Below, piece by piece: positions 21,895 through 31,377 of a DNA stretch of 64,000 nt. Made by a program: the position numbers and the translations under genes. The stretch is taken from contig PCDI01000007.1 of assembly GCA_002778195.1 (NCBI GenBank), positions 1,310,576-1,374,575 of the forward strand, in the 5' to 3' direction. This stretch comes from Raffaelea ambrosiae (taxonomy: Eukaryota > Ascomycota > Sordariomycetes > Ophiostomatales > Ophiostomataceae). A model generated the notes under the pieces. That model did no database searches. It saw only the letters and a list, made by a program, of their open reading frames with translations, and had not been told where the DNA came from. The first letter of the stretch is position 1, and every line of letters starts with the position of its first letter.

Positions 21895-24085
21895 CTACTT
21901 GGATTCTTCTTTGGAGTCTTCCTTGGCTGCTTCCTTGGCTTTGTCTTCAGGCTTGTCCTCTGGTTTGTTTTCGTCTCCCGACTCGTCGTCTTCACCTTCA
22001 ACCAGCACTCGTCGGCCCTTGACGTTCTTTTCCACTTCCGGTACGAGGCTCTCCAGTAGTGTCTGGTCCCTGTAACGGATGTTAGAAATGTACATGGCAG
22101 AGATTAGGACGCTGAAATTCAAGAGGCATTGAAAGCCACAAAAAGAGAACGGAGTATGTGAACAGGGGATTCGAAAGCCGGAAGCCGAGTCAACAGATGC
22201 CCCCCCATGAAACCCAGAATGACGGAAGACACGGACTCCGGACAGGAGGCATGATTCGGAGCAGACATGATTCTCGGAAATAGGATCTGAAAGGATGTGG
22301 CAGCGCCATCTGAAATCAAGATTGCCGGTTGTCACGAATCCTCTTCCTCATTCTCATAGTAGGATTGTGACAGCTGAAAGGAACACGAGCATGAGGATGA
22401 GGACGAGGATGCAGCATGGAAATGCAAGATTCACATGCAGAACACCGAGCGCTGAATACTGGGCAGAATAGTGATCACCAGCACTACTGGTAATTTGAAA
22501 AAAAAAAAAGACTAAACGAAATCGTAGAACTTACCTTCCAACCAGTGTCACTGTGTTCCGTTTCTGCTCCCACCGCGGATAGCTCCCGACCTTGACACCC
22601 TTCGGCTCCACTCGCGCTGCCAGCTCCGTCAGGTATGGCGCCACCACGCTCTCCGGCAGCGGCGTCGAGATCAGCACCCGCACGATACCCTCGCCGTTCG
22701 CCTGCAGCCGTGGGAGAAGGCGCGGCTTGAGCGCGTCGAGGAGCATTTCGACTACAAGGTTAGCACGTGTCGGTGGTGGACAACCAGACTTTGGGAATTC
22801 AGAGATTGGATGCCCATGTACAGATTCATCGACTTCTCCCACTTACACAGTCGTGGCACGCCCGGCAGAATGTGCACGTTGCCGTTCACCACACACACGG
22901 GCACCCACAGCTCTTCCCGCGGGAAGATGAACTGCTCCTCGGCCGGCACCGCGGGGTCTGTCGGCAGCTCGACCATGCGCAGACGCGCTCGCAGCGCAGG
23001 CGAGTCCACGTCCCAATCCACGACGGGCTCACCCGGCCGGGGCGGCCGCGCCAGGGCACGCATGCGGCGGTAGGCCTCGTCGTAGAGCTTGATGGGGAGC
23101 CCAAAGGCCTTGGCGATGGACGGGTAGGTGATGTCATCGTGGCTGTGAGGGGACGAGACGTTAGAGATTCTCCCCAGGAGTAAAAGGCCAGGTGCACAGA
23201 TCAAAACACCACACAGGGACCACAGGGATCACAGGGATCGCAGGGATCACAGCCACCACAGGGATCACATAGAGACCACGATCAACGTCTCTCTCTCTCG
23301 TTCCACTCACGTTGGCCCGATGCCTCCACTGCTGTGGTGTCAGTCAAAGTGAGACACTTCTGAGTAGTTGTAATTATTAGATTGAATTCCGCCACCCACC
23401 TCGTCACAACAAAATCATAGTTGGAGCTCATGCGCCGGACGGCCTCGATGATCTGGCTCTCGTCATCCTCAATGACTTCGATTCGTTTCAGAGCCTACAG
23501 ACATGATCGTGTGACCCATGGGGACACCAGCAGTTAGCCAGCCACCTACCCACCGCGTAGGGACGTCATCCCCCCCTTTTCTCGGTGATGCAGAGACATA
23601 CAATTCCTAACGAGAAGCAAAATTTGGCCACATAGGCTGAATTGGTCTTTTTGCGTAAGACAGAAAGGTCAGCTTGGCATACTCTCTGAAATGAGGAATA
23701 AAGGGGGAACAGAAAAGGGTGGAAAGTCTCACATCTTTGGTCTACATTGGATTGTCCATATGAAATTGATTGGTCAGCCAGAGTTGTGTCTCTCGCGTGT
23801 GTTGCAACTTTGCAAGATAGAGAAACAGAGCACAGAAGAAGATTCCTCTGCTGGTTGGGCACAAAAAGAGGGAACGCATGCCTTGCCACCGAGCACTTCG
23901 TCTCCGATAATGAGACAGGCCGCCGTGTGGATCGGCTTGGTCGCATTGCGGGCGGCCATGATGGTCCGGCTGGCTGGCAAAGACGACCGGAGCAGCGAAG
24001 ACGCAGGAGAAGACGATGCTGCGGAAAGAACAGAAGACGGCGGCCCAGACAGGTGACGGAAGATCTGGGCGATACGCAACGACAT
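21895..24085 (-). CDS. molybdopterin-binding (MoCF/CinA-like) domain protein
   Basis: Eight exons: 23882-24085, 23733-23741, 23602-23646, 23400-23494, 23311-23328, 22847-23142, 22535-22751 and 21895-22069. They sum to 1059 nt, 352 residues, with frame kept throughout. The domain begins HTAACLIIGDEVLGGK, continues TKDTNSAYVAKFCFSLGI and LKRIEVIEDDE, and has the family signature VTSGGIGPTHDDITY. This is the MoCF_biosynth fold shared with CinA and the N-terminal half of animal FAD synthase. Its cellular reaction in fungi is not known to me. The first 45 residues are Ser/Arg/Leu-rich and look like a mitochondrial presequence, with an internal Met (MAARN) just before the domain. The tail is Lys/Glu/Asp-rich. 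Exons 2 and 5 are only 9 and 18 nt. Intron 1 starts with GC. Intron 7 is 465 bp. Confidence 0.9.
23210..23268. repeat. short tandem repeat CACAGGGAT in an intron
   Basis: Five to six imperfect copies of CACAGGGAT/C inside intron 5 of the molybdopterin-binding gene (23143-23310). On the coding strand it reads as an ATCCCTGTG repeat upstream of the acceptor. It explains why this intron is longer than its neighbours. Confidence 0.75.
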
Positions 24086-24668
24086 GGGGAGCAAGGGAGA
24101 GCAGAGCGAATCGAAAGAGTTTCGAGCAGGATTGTCACGGGAAAGCCTTTTTTTTTATAATTATGAATGGCGAAACCGGCCCAGAAAGTGAGGAGCCGGG
24201 AAATCTCCCCCCCCCCAAAGCACGAATTGCGGGAATCGACCAAAATCCCCAAGCGGCCCGGAACCCCGGCAAAACAGAGCCTCTTTTGTACTCGTAGAGG
24301 TGAACTCGCTGGCTTTAGCGGGCGGGAATGAAAAGAACCGCTTCAGGCACCACCTGTCTGGCTCTCCCCAACCTATAACGTCACCGCTGGCAGGAGCTGT
24401 TTTTAGCGGGAAGGGGCTCGGCCGGCATTTCCCCGCCCCCGCGGCAGTGCGAAAAGGGTCCCTCTTGCCTTTTGGCAAGTAGCCAGCTTCGTTTCCTAAC
24501 GTCAGCAAGGCAGCCAACACCACGCTCTTGACAACGACCGACACTAGGGAGGCAAGACTTGAGAATCCACTCGTGGTTTTCTTTGGGGTTGAGAACACGG
24601 ACACATTTGATACACTGCACTTCCCACTCACAGAGCGCCTCTTCCATACGGACCAGCCAGCATCGACC
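24086..24668. promoter_or_regulatory. shared promoter region, divergent genes
   Basis: A 583-bp spacer lies between the start codons of the molybdopterin-binding gene (-) and the GMF gene (+). It is the only available promoter for both. It contains a TACTCGTA motif at 24289-24296 and several GGCGGG/CCCGCC-type GC boxes. No TATA box is evident. Confidence 0.5.
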
Positions 24669-25429
24669 ATGGTAAGCTCTGTCCAGTCCGAGCCAGCTTC
24701 ACACGTTTTTCCTGCTATGTTTCTTGGGGGGGATAGTGGTCCCGTTACACTCTGCTAACACCCTCCCCCCAGGCATCAGAATCTAGACTCTACACCTTCT
24801 CCCAGGAGACCAAAGACCAGCTGCGCAAGTTCCGTCTGGGCACCTCGCGGTCCAGCACACCCCAGGCTGTGATCTGTACGTGACACACCCCTGCCAAAGC
24901 GTTGTATGCAGCTTCCCTGCTGTTGTCCGACCCTATTCTCTTACCATCTTGTACCTTTTCTAGACTTCATCGACAAGACCACCAAGGAGATCCGCCAGGA
25001 TGAGGAAAAGACCGTGTACAAGAGCCTCGACGAGATCGCCGACGACCTGCCCGACAACTCGCCGCGCTTTGTTCTTCTGAGCTATCCCATGACATTGGTC
25101 CGTTTTTGCCGTTGCTTCCTTGTCTGGCACCTTGTGTGCCAGCGTGCCTACTCCTATCTTTGCTGCACCTTCGCGTGCTAACTCACCTACTCCTGTCTTT
25201 CTTGTCTGACACCCATCCGTGCTGACCGACGTTCTAGGCCTCCGGTCGCATGTCTGTCCCCTACGTCCTCCTCTACTACCTCCCCATCACGACCAACAGC
25301 GAGATGCGCATGCTCTACGCCGGCGCCAAGGAGCTGATGCGCAACACCAGCGAAGTCGGCAAGGTGCTGGATCTGGAGTCGGCCGAGGACTTGGAGGAAC
25401 TGCCCGAGAGATTAGGCGCGGAGCACTAA
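24669..25429 (+). CDS. GMF1: glia maturation factor family (ADF-H), Aim7/Gmf1
   Basis: Exons 24669-24671, 24773-24875, 24964-25097 and 25238-25429 give 143 residues, the usual GMF size. Exon 1 contributes only the ATG. The protein begins MASESRLYTFSQETKDQLRK and carries DDLPDNSPRFVLLSYP, SGRMSVPYVLLYY and MLYAGAKELMRN. These match the ADF-homology fold of GMF more closely than cofilin, which would have the actin-filament-severing signature and a different N-terminus. GMF binds the Arp2/3 complex and promotes debranching of actin networks, acting at endocytic patches. The third intron begins GTCCGT, a weak donor, but gives the conserved junction PMTLASGRMS. Confidence 0.93.
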
Positions 25430-25862
25430 GGGGAAAGGAGAAGACTGCTCTGTTGCCGTTGTCCATTGTCGTCGCTGTTTCTCTCTGTTCTTGGATCTTG
25501 GGATATCCTCGGTGTTTGCTTGGGTTGGCGCTGGTCTTTTGAGCACGTCGGTTTGTTTTTTTTTCTGCGCGAGGCTGTCACGGTGTGGTAGACAAGACTA
25601 TTCGTGATGCCATACTGAAAAAAAATACTTGGCTAGGTTTACTTGCAGGAACGTCATAACGGGAAACTGAAAAAAAAAGCTCCGTGTCTGCTCCGTCGCT
25701 ACTTTTTTGCATGCAAAAAATCGTCTACATGCATTAGTCTTTCTTGTGTATATGCCGTGTCTAGAGCGTGCTAACTGTACAAGATTCGGGGTGGTGGGGG
25801 GTATATAGCTCTCTCTCTCTCTCTCTGTCTCTTTCATCTCTCTCTCCAGCTTACTCTTCCTG
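25430..25862. other. 3' flanks between convergent genes
   Basis: The spacer between GMF1 and NBP35 stop codons contains a CT microsatellite near 25808-25829 and A/T runs. I see no gene. Confidence 0.5.
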
Positions 25863-27046
25863 TCACCTGCTGCTCATTGCATCATCTTCGCTGTTCTCCT
25901 CCTCATCCTCCTCGTCGTTCCACTCCTCTGGCAGCAGCAGGTCCGCATCCAGCCCCAGCTCCTCGCCCAGCGCCCGCACCACCCGCCGCAGCGACGCACA
26001 CGTCGGGCTGTCCGGGTAGTTGTCAAAGAAGCTCTCGCCGTAGTCGCAGGCTAGGCCGATGCGCGGGTCCAGCGGCACCGCGCCCAGGAACGGGACGCCC
26101 ATCTCCTTGGCCAGCGCCGCGCCGCCGCCCGTCGTCGCGCGGAAGATCTGGCTCTCGTGCTTGCACTTGGGGCACACGAACCCGCTCATGTTCTCGACCA
26201 GGCCCAGCACGCGGATGCCGGCCTTGCGGCAGAAGTCAATCTCCTTGCGCACGTCCAGCAGCGCGACCTCCTGCGGCGTGGTCACCATGACGGCGCCGTC
26301 GATGCCGCTCTGCTGCAGGAACGTGTTGACGCTGAGGTGCTCGTCGCTGGTGCCGGGCGGCGTGTCGACCAGCAAGAAGTCGAGCTCGCCCCACTCGACG
26401 TCCTTGAGGAACTGCTTGATCAGCCCGTTCTTCTTGGGTCCGCGCCAGATGATGGCGTCGTCGCGGTTGGGCAGCATGAACTGGATGCTCATCACGCCGA
26501 GGTTGTCGGCCACCCACACGGGCGACCAGCCAGCGCTGCTCACGTGGATCGTCTCCTCCTCCACACCCATCATCTTGGGAATGCTGGGCCCGCAAATGTC
26601 CGTGTCCATGATGCCGACATTGCTGTCCGGGTTGGCCGAGAAGGCATGGGCCAACAAGGTCGTGAATGTGCTCTGGAGAGGAAGAAAAAAAAAAAAAGGG
26701 TGAGCAACCTGTACATGCTGTTCTCCTCTTCCCTTCTTATATCATCTTCCACAATCCCGGAAAATCTCACCTTTCCTACTCCTCCCTTGCCACTCAGGAC
26801 AAGAATCTTGTGCTTGACATTCTCCAGCCGTGCCGTGATCAGTGGTATGTCAGGGTCGGGGCCTTTTGGCGCGGATGCGCATATTTGCTGGTTGGGGCAG
26901 CCGGCACAGGAGTCGGCATTGCCTGCCTGCTCGGACTCGGGGCCTGGGCAGTGCTCTGGTTCGGGGGCGCGCAGTTGTGGCTTCGACTTCAGCGGGTTGG
27001 CTAGGACATCGGCCACTTCTTCCGGCAATTCCAACGCCGGCGCCAT
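25863..27046 (-). CDS. NBP35: cytosolic Fe-S scaffold P-loop NTPase Nbp35
   Basis: Two exons, 26771-27046 and 25863-26672, encode 361 residues. The N-terminus carries the four-cysteine Fe-S motif with spacing C-x13-C-x2-C-x5-C (Cys33, 47, 50, 56), which separates Nbp35 from Cfd1. The Walker A SGKGGVGKST spans the exon junction. It is followed by the MRP/NBP35 blocks GIMDTDICGPSIPKM, LLVDTPPGTSDEH and ENMSGFVCPKCKHES, where the CPKC pair is the bridging-cluster ligand at the dimer interface. The C-terminus is acidic. Nbp35 works with Cfd1 as the scaffold that builds Fe-S clusters for cytosolic and nuclear proteins. The ATG is in good context, and an upstream frame start is not needed. Confidence 0.97.
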
Positions 27047-27860
27047 TGTGCTGGTGTCGTCTCTGGCGTCTCTTCCCTGTCTTCTCTCTATCTCTCTCCC
27101 TACTCTTTGCCTGTATATGTAACGATTCTTGCAGGCTTTGGTTGTTGTCGAGAAACGGTGCGTTTGGGTCGTTGGGAGGCTGCGGTGGTGAGTGACTGGC
27201 AAGTGGCGAACAAAATATATGTCTCCAGAATGATTGGAAATTGGAAATACTAGGAGCGAGAGCCGTTCGTCGGCGCCGCCCCGCTGACGTATCCATCGAG
27301 GTTTTTTTAGCTTATCTTATCGCACCTCCCCTCCACAGCGACAGGTGAACCCTCACCCCACACAAGGCCACAGAGCTACACCACAAGAGCACATAGTTTG
27401 GAAATGGATTGTGCAGCGTGTCCAATTGAGCGGCATCGTGAATGGTGTTGGACAAAACGTATGTTCAACTGTCACATGTATGGACAGAACAGGCTGCAGT
27501 GATATGGCCTGCCGGAGGATCGTGAAAGAAACAGCGAGGTCTATGGCGAGCTGCATATCGGATAATCCTCGGCGCTAAAGTGTATTACGAGAGCAGCTCA
27601 TGAGGAAGCGGAGGCATCGTGAAGCAGGGCTGGATATAATAAAGACGTAAATACGAGCTCTTGTGCCACAAACGACGGGAGTCCCAAACTCCAAGAGTGA
27701 TGCCACTGGCCCGAAGTGAAACCCAATTGCTTCTCAGCGCTGTGGCTTTTATGAAGACCACAGAGGTCACGTTATATCGTGTCTTGTTCCATTTCCAGAC
27801 CACGTTGGACCATTCTTTCTTCGATTCCGAAACCGTCCATTGCTCCCCCCAGTCTCAACA
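27047..27860. promoter_or_regulatory. divergent promoter region, NBP35 / 2H phosphoesterase
   Basis: An 814-bp spacer between two divergently transcribed start codons. The NBP35 side is CT-rich on the minus strand. The other side has CCACGTTGG and C-runs just before the ATG at 27861. Nothing else was recognised. Confidence 0.5.
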
Positions 27861-28985
27861 ATGGCCCCAGCTCTCGAACCAGCAGATGTCAGGAACACGC
27901 TGCAGGATCTCTCCGGCCTGGCCATCAAGCCAGGCGAGAACCCATACAAGGCCCTGATTGATGCCTGTGACAACGATCCAGTGAGTTGGCTAGTTGGCCA
28001 GTCCATCTTTCTGGTCAGCTACTCTGTCTCTAACACCCTCTTTCTTCTCTTCTCCCCCCAGGCCAAGATTCAAGCTCTCTATGAAACTCACCGTACGGCC
28101 CGCAACGCCCAGCAGCGCGCCAAATTCCTCGACCCGGGCTTCACCGAGGTCATCACCGACCCCATCCTGCTGCGGCTGGAGCACCCCAGCATCGACCCGA
28201 CATTTGCGGATGAGCGCCACGGACTCGTCTTCTGGGCCCGCCCGCCCCAGCACGTCCTCCGTCTCGCCAGCTATCTGCAGTCCCGTCTCCAGGAGGCCGC
28301 ACCGCACATCTGGCTCATGCCCCTGCAATGCATGCACATGACCGCTCTCGAAATCACCCACTCGCGCACGCCCGAGGAAGCCAACGCCTTCGTGCAGGCG
28401 ATGAAGCATGGTGGACCAGCCGGCACCAACGGCATCGCTTCCCTGGTCAACTACCCTTACCGCCACCGCGCTCGCCTCGTCAAGCCGATGCTCTCGTACG
28501 ACCTCATGGCGATTGCCCTCTCGTTTGTGCCCGCGGCCGGTAGCGAGCCCAGCACGTCGCCGGCTCCGGTGCCGCCGGGCACGGAAGTACTCCAAGGCGA
28601 AGGCTCCCAGGATGGCTCGCCCTTTACGTACCACCATCTTCGTCGAGACCTGTTCAACCTGGCCAGCGCCACCGGCATCGAGGTTGCCTCGCGGTACGTG
28701 GTGCCGAGTGCACACATCACTTTGGGCCGATTTCTCGAGCAGACGGACCACGCGACGCCGGCAGCCCGGCAGGCGTGGGTAAATAAGCTGGACGAGATCA
28801 ACGCCTGGCTGCAACAAAACGTGTGGGACGCCACCTGGACGCCACCGGCAGGCCAGGCACCGGCCGAGCCGAGCCAGCGTTTTGTGGGCGAGTGGGTGGT
28901 CGGGCAGGAGCGGGGACTGGATGCGCGGACGGGGGCGCTGTGGTACGGCGGCGGGCGGTCGGTGATGGTGGGTGAAGGGTTTTAA
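27861..28985 (+). CDS. 2H phosphoesterase (LigT/AKAP7-like RNA ligase superfamily)
   Basis: Exons 27861-27980 and 28062-28985 encode 347 residues. Two H-x-T motifs, His132-Met-Thr134 (MHMTALEI) and His258-Ile-Thr260 (SAHITLGRF), lie about 125 residues apart. This is the hallmark of the 2H phosphoesterase superfamily, which hydrolyses or ligates 2',3'-cyclic or 2'-5' phosphodiester bonds in RNA or nucleotides. A region of about 30 Pro/Ser/Gly-rich residues interrupts the fold between the two motifs. Filamentous fungi have several such uncharacterised genes, and the substrate cannot be told from sequence. The intron is GTGAGT...CCCCCAG. The stop is followed by an AT-richer spacer. Confidence 0.88.
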   Translation: MAPALEPADVRNTLQDLSGLAIKPGENPYKALIDACDNDPVSWLVGQSIFLVSYSVSNTLFLLFSPQAKIQALYETHRTARNAQQRAKFLDPGFTEVITDPILLRLEHPSIDPTFADERHGLVFWARPPQHVLRLASYLQSRLQEAAPHIWLMPLQCMHMTALEITHSRTPEEANAFVQAMKHGGPAGTNGIASLVNYPYRHRARLVKPMLSYDLMAIALSFVPAAGSEPSTSPAPVPPGTEVLQGEGSQDGSPFTYHHLRRDLFNLASATGIEVASRYVVPSAHITLGRFLEQTDHATPAARQAWVNKLDEINAWLQQNVWDATWTPPAGQAPAEPSQRFVGEWVVGQERGLDARTGALWYGGGRSVMVGEGF

Positions 28986-29926
28986 AGAGGGGGTAGAAGG
29001 AGGAAAATTATGATGGCAAATCGTCCAGGAGAGTGAGTAGTTATCTCCTTAGGGAGGAACCTGTTGAGAATATACAGCCAAATCCGAGAACCCACCAATC
29101 TTCGCTCATTAGAAAAGCCAGAGATATACCAGAGATATAACCCTATAGACACACAGATGCAGATACACGAGACAGCAATATGAGACCCATGATTCAAGCA
29201 TCGGCTTTGCTTTGGCAATATGAGGCTGCGATTTCTCCTGTTCTCGCGGTGCACTGCGTGACGTATGTAACTTAGACAGCAACACTGTCGGGGACGCTTG
29301 CAAAAGTCCATTTCACGACGACAAAAGAGTCTAGGAGGCCGCAACATAGTTACACTATGTAAGCGTACTGAGCAAGAGAACAATGTGGTGACAGAAAGGA
29401 GGAAGAAAACACACTCTCAAGAGAATATCTCTCAAATTTTTTATGTTTTTTGTTGTTTTTATTTTGTCCCTTCCTCCAGTCCCAAGTTCCGGTTTTTTTC
29501 TTTGTCACTTAGTTTCCTCTCTCTCTCTCTCCCCTTGTGCATACATATTATATATACGCACATGCGCGCACTAAACTAACACATTTTGATAGCAAAAATA
29601 TGTTGCCGGTTTTGGGTTCCCAAGTGCCTTTCCCTTTTTTCCCTTTCTTCTCCCCTTGCCGCCGGAAAACAAACAAAAAAGCAGAAAAAATAAATGAAGA
29701 GATGGTGGACAGAAGAAAAGCAGAAAAAAGAACAGCAACCGGGTCGTTTGTAGAAATAACCCCGTGCCGGTACCGCTCGGGTTTCGAAATCGCCTTTCTC
29801 CTTCGAGCTGTGGGCAGATACACACAAGAGTGTGGATCGGTTGGTCCTTTTTCGTTTTCTTTGTTGAGGTTGAGGGGGTCGTGAACGGTCGAAACAAGCA
29901 AGTCGAGAATGACGGGGGCAACGTGC
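28986..29926. other. 3' flanks between convergent genes
   Basis: A 941-bp spacer between the 2H phosphoesterase and eL42 stop codons. It is AT-rich in the middle, with one ACTATGTA motif at 29354-29361, a CT run near 29518-29532 and several A/T homopolymers. No coding region is supported. Confidence 0.55.
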
Positions 29927-30973
29927 TTAGAAAACAAGAGCAGCGCCCTTGGTCTTCTTGTCACCACTGGGAAGGAGTTAGCGGAGACGTCACGAGAGGA
30001 GGAAGCATGGCGGTCATAGGGAAGTCGGGAGGCCGTGAATCAGGTGAAACAGAAACTCGGCAGGGGAGTCCCCCGACACAATCCTAGAAGCCAGGGACAG
30101 GACATACCCAAGCTCGAAGTGCTTCGTCCGCTTCAGAGGCAGCTGCTTCTTTGCCTTGCAGACGGTGCACTCCAGACGCAGCACGATCTTCTTCGTGGTC
30201 TTGGCCTTCTTGTGGAAAATCTGCTTTGTCTGACCACCATAACCGGACTGCTTGCGGTCGTAACGACGCTTTCCCTGAGCGAACAGAGAGGCCTTGCCCG
30301 TCTTGTACTGGGTGACCTTGTCTGTAGGCGGTTGTTAGCATTTCGTCTTTGTCGTCGCCGTCCTGCATTCGAAGGAACTGTATCTTCTTGTCGTCAAACT
30401 GCCACGGTTGTCCCTGCTGTGTCTGTTTCCCGCTGGGTTATCTCCTTCTCCCTCTCCTTTGTCGTCTCGTCGCCGCACCGTTGTTTATCAATGCGGAGGT
30501 CCGGGTTCGTTCATCATTTTCCTCCCCTTGTGTCGACTCGTTCCACCTCGTTCCTTTCACACCTCCTCCATCCACACAGATCAAGACAACCGCGGCGCAT
30601 TCGACCTTCGTTTCTGTTCTCGGGAAGGATTGTTTGGCAATACGTACGGTTTGTGTGCTTGCGGCAGTCCTTGCCCTTGCCTATAACATGTCAGTATTCC
30701 ATCCTTGAAAGAGTCGTGTCCATGTCGTCGGAAAGAAGTTTCTTTGCCGCCTGCCGGTTCCGTCGGCAGAAAAAAATCGCTATTTCGTTCCGGAGGAATC
30801 CATGCAGGAAGGGCTAAAACGTACAGTAGGTCTTTCTCGTCTCTGTATCGATGGGTTAGCATTTCGGTTCCTTTCCATCGTGTACACTTCATGCACACTC
30901 TTGGTCCTTGAAAGGTAGCCCTCTCCTCTCGTTCAATCCCGTCGGGGTTCTACTCACTCGGAATGTTGACCAT
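29927..30973 (-). CDS. RPL42: 60S ribosomal protein eL42 (L36a/L44)
   Basis: Five exons, 30958-30973, 30825-30842, 30648-30680, 30108-30321 and 29927-29966, sum to 321 nt and exactly 106 residues, the family length. The protein starts MVNIPKTRKTYCKGKDC and contains the zinc-ribbon cysteines (Cys12, Cys17, and the LECTVCKAKK pair) and KRTKHFELGGDKK. eL42 lies at the 60S E-site and contacts the CCA end of deacylated tRNA. Residue 56 is Gln (codon at 30221-30223, context GGQTKQIF) instead of the common Pro; this substitution is known to make yeast ribosomes cycloheximide-resistant. The first three coding exons are 16, 18 and 33 nt, a strongly fragmented 5' end. Confidence 0.97.
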
Positions 30974-31377
30974 CTTGGCGGTGTTGCTGGCGATGCCGTT
31001 TGTCGTGAAATGGAGGGTTATTGGGGGGGAGGTGAAAAAGGTTGTGAAAATTCGCAGATCAAAGAGAACGCGGATTTAGTTTGGGGCACCTAATTTTTTG
31101 GCAAAAATTGTGTGCGCCCGCCAAAAATTGTGAAAATTGGGACTAGGTGTGTGGCGCACGCGGGGCAGCCACAAAGATCATGTGATATTTATGGAGTCGT
31201 AAGGAGCTTAGGTGTGTGCACGTGGTTGGAAGAGGGTACATTATTACTAAGCTTGATTACATACTTTCACTCCGCCCTAACGCCCGTCCCGAAAAACACA
31301 TCCCTTCCTGGTAGCTAGAGCCGGCTGTCAGACGAAACTAACACTAAGAATGAGGGAGACAGAGGCAGAGAAAGAGA
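30974..31377. promoter_or_regulatory. upstream region of eL42; 3' flank of Zn2Cys6 gene
   Basis: 404 bp upstream of the eL42 ATG on the minus strand. A near-repeat of CCAAAAATTGTG occurs at 31096-31135 (GCAAAAATTGTG and CCAAAAATTGTG). It may be a promoter element, but it is only an observation. The right end is 3' sequence of the transcription factor gene. Confidence 0.4.

Noticed and set aside
30322..30647. A C/D-box snoRNA in the long eL42 intron
   Set aside because: A C box-like ATGATGA is present on the coding strand, but no CTGA D box or terminal stem follows.
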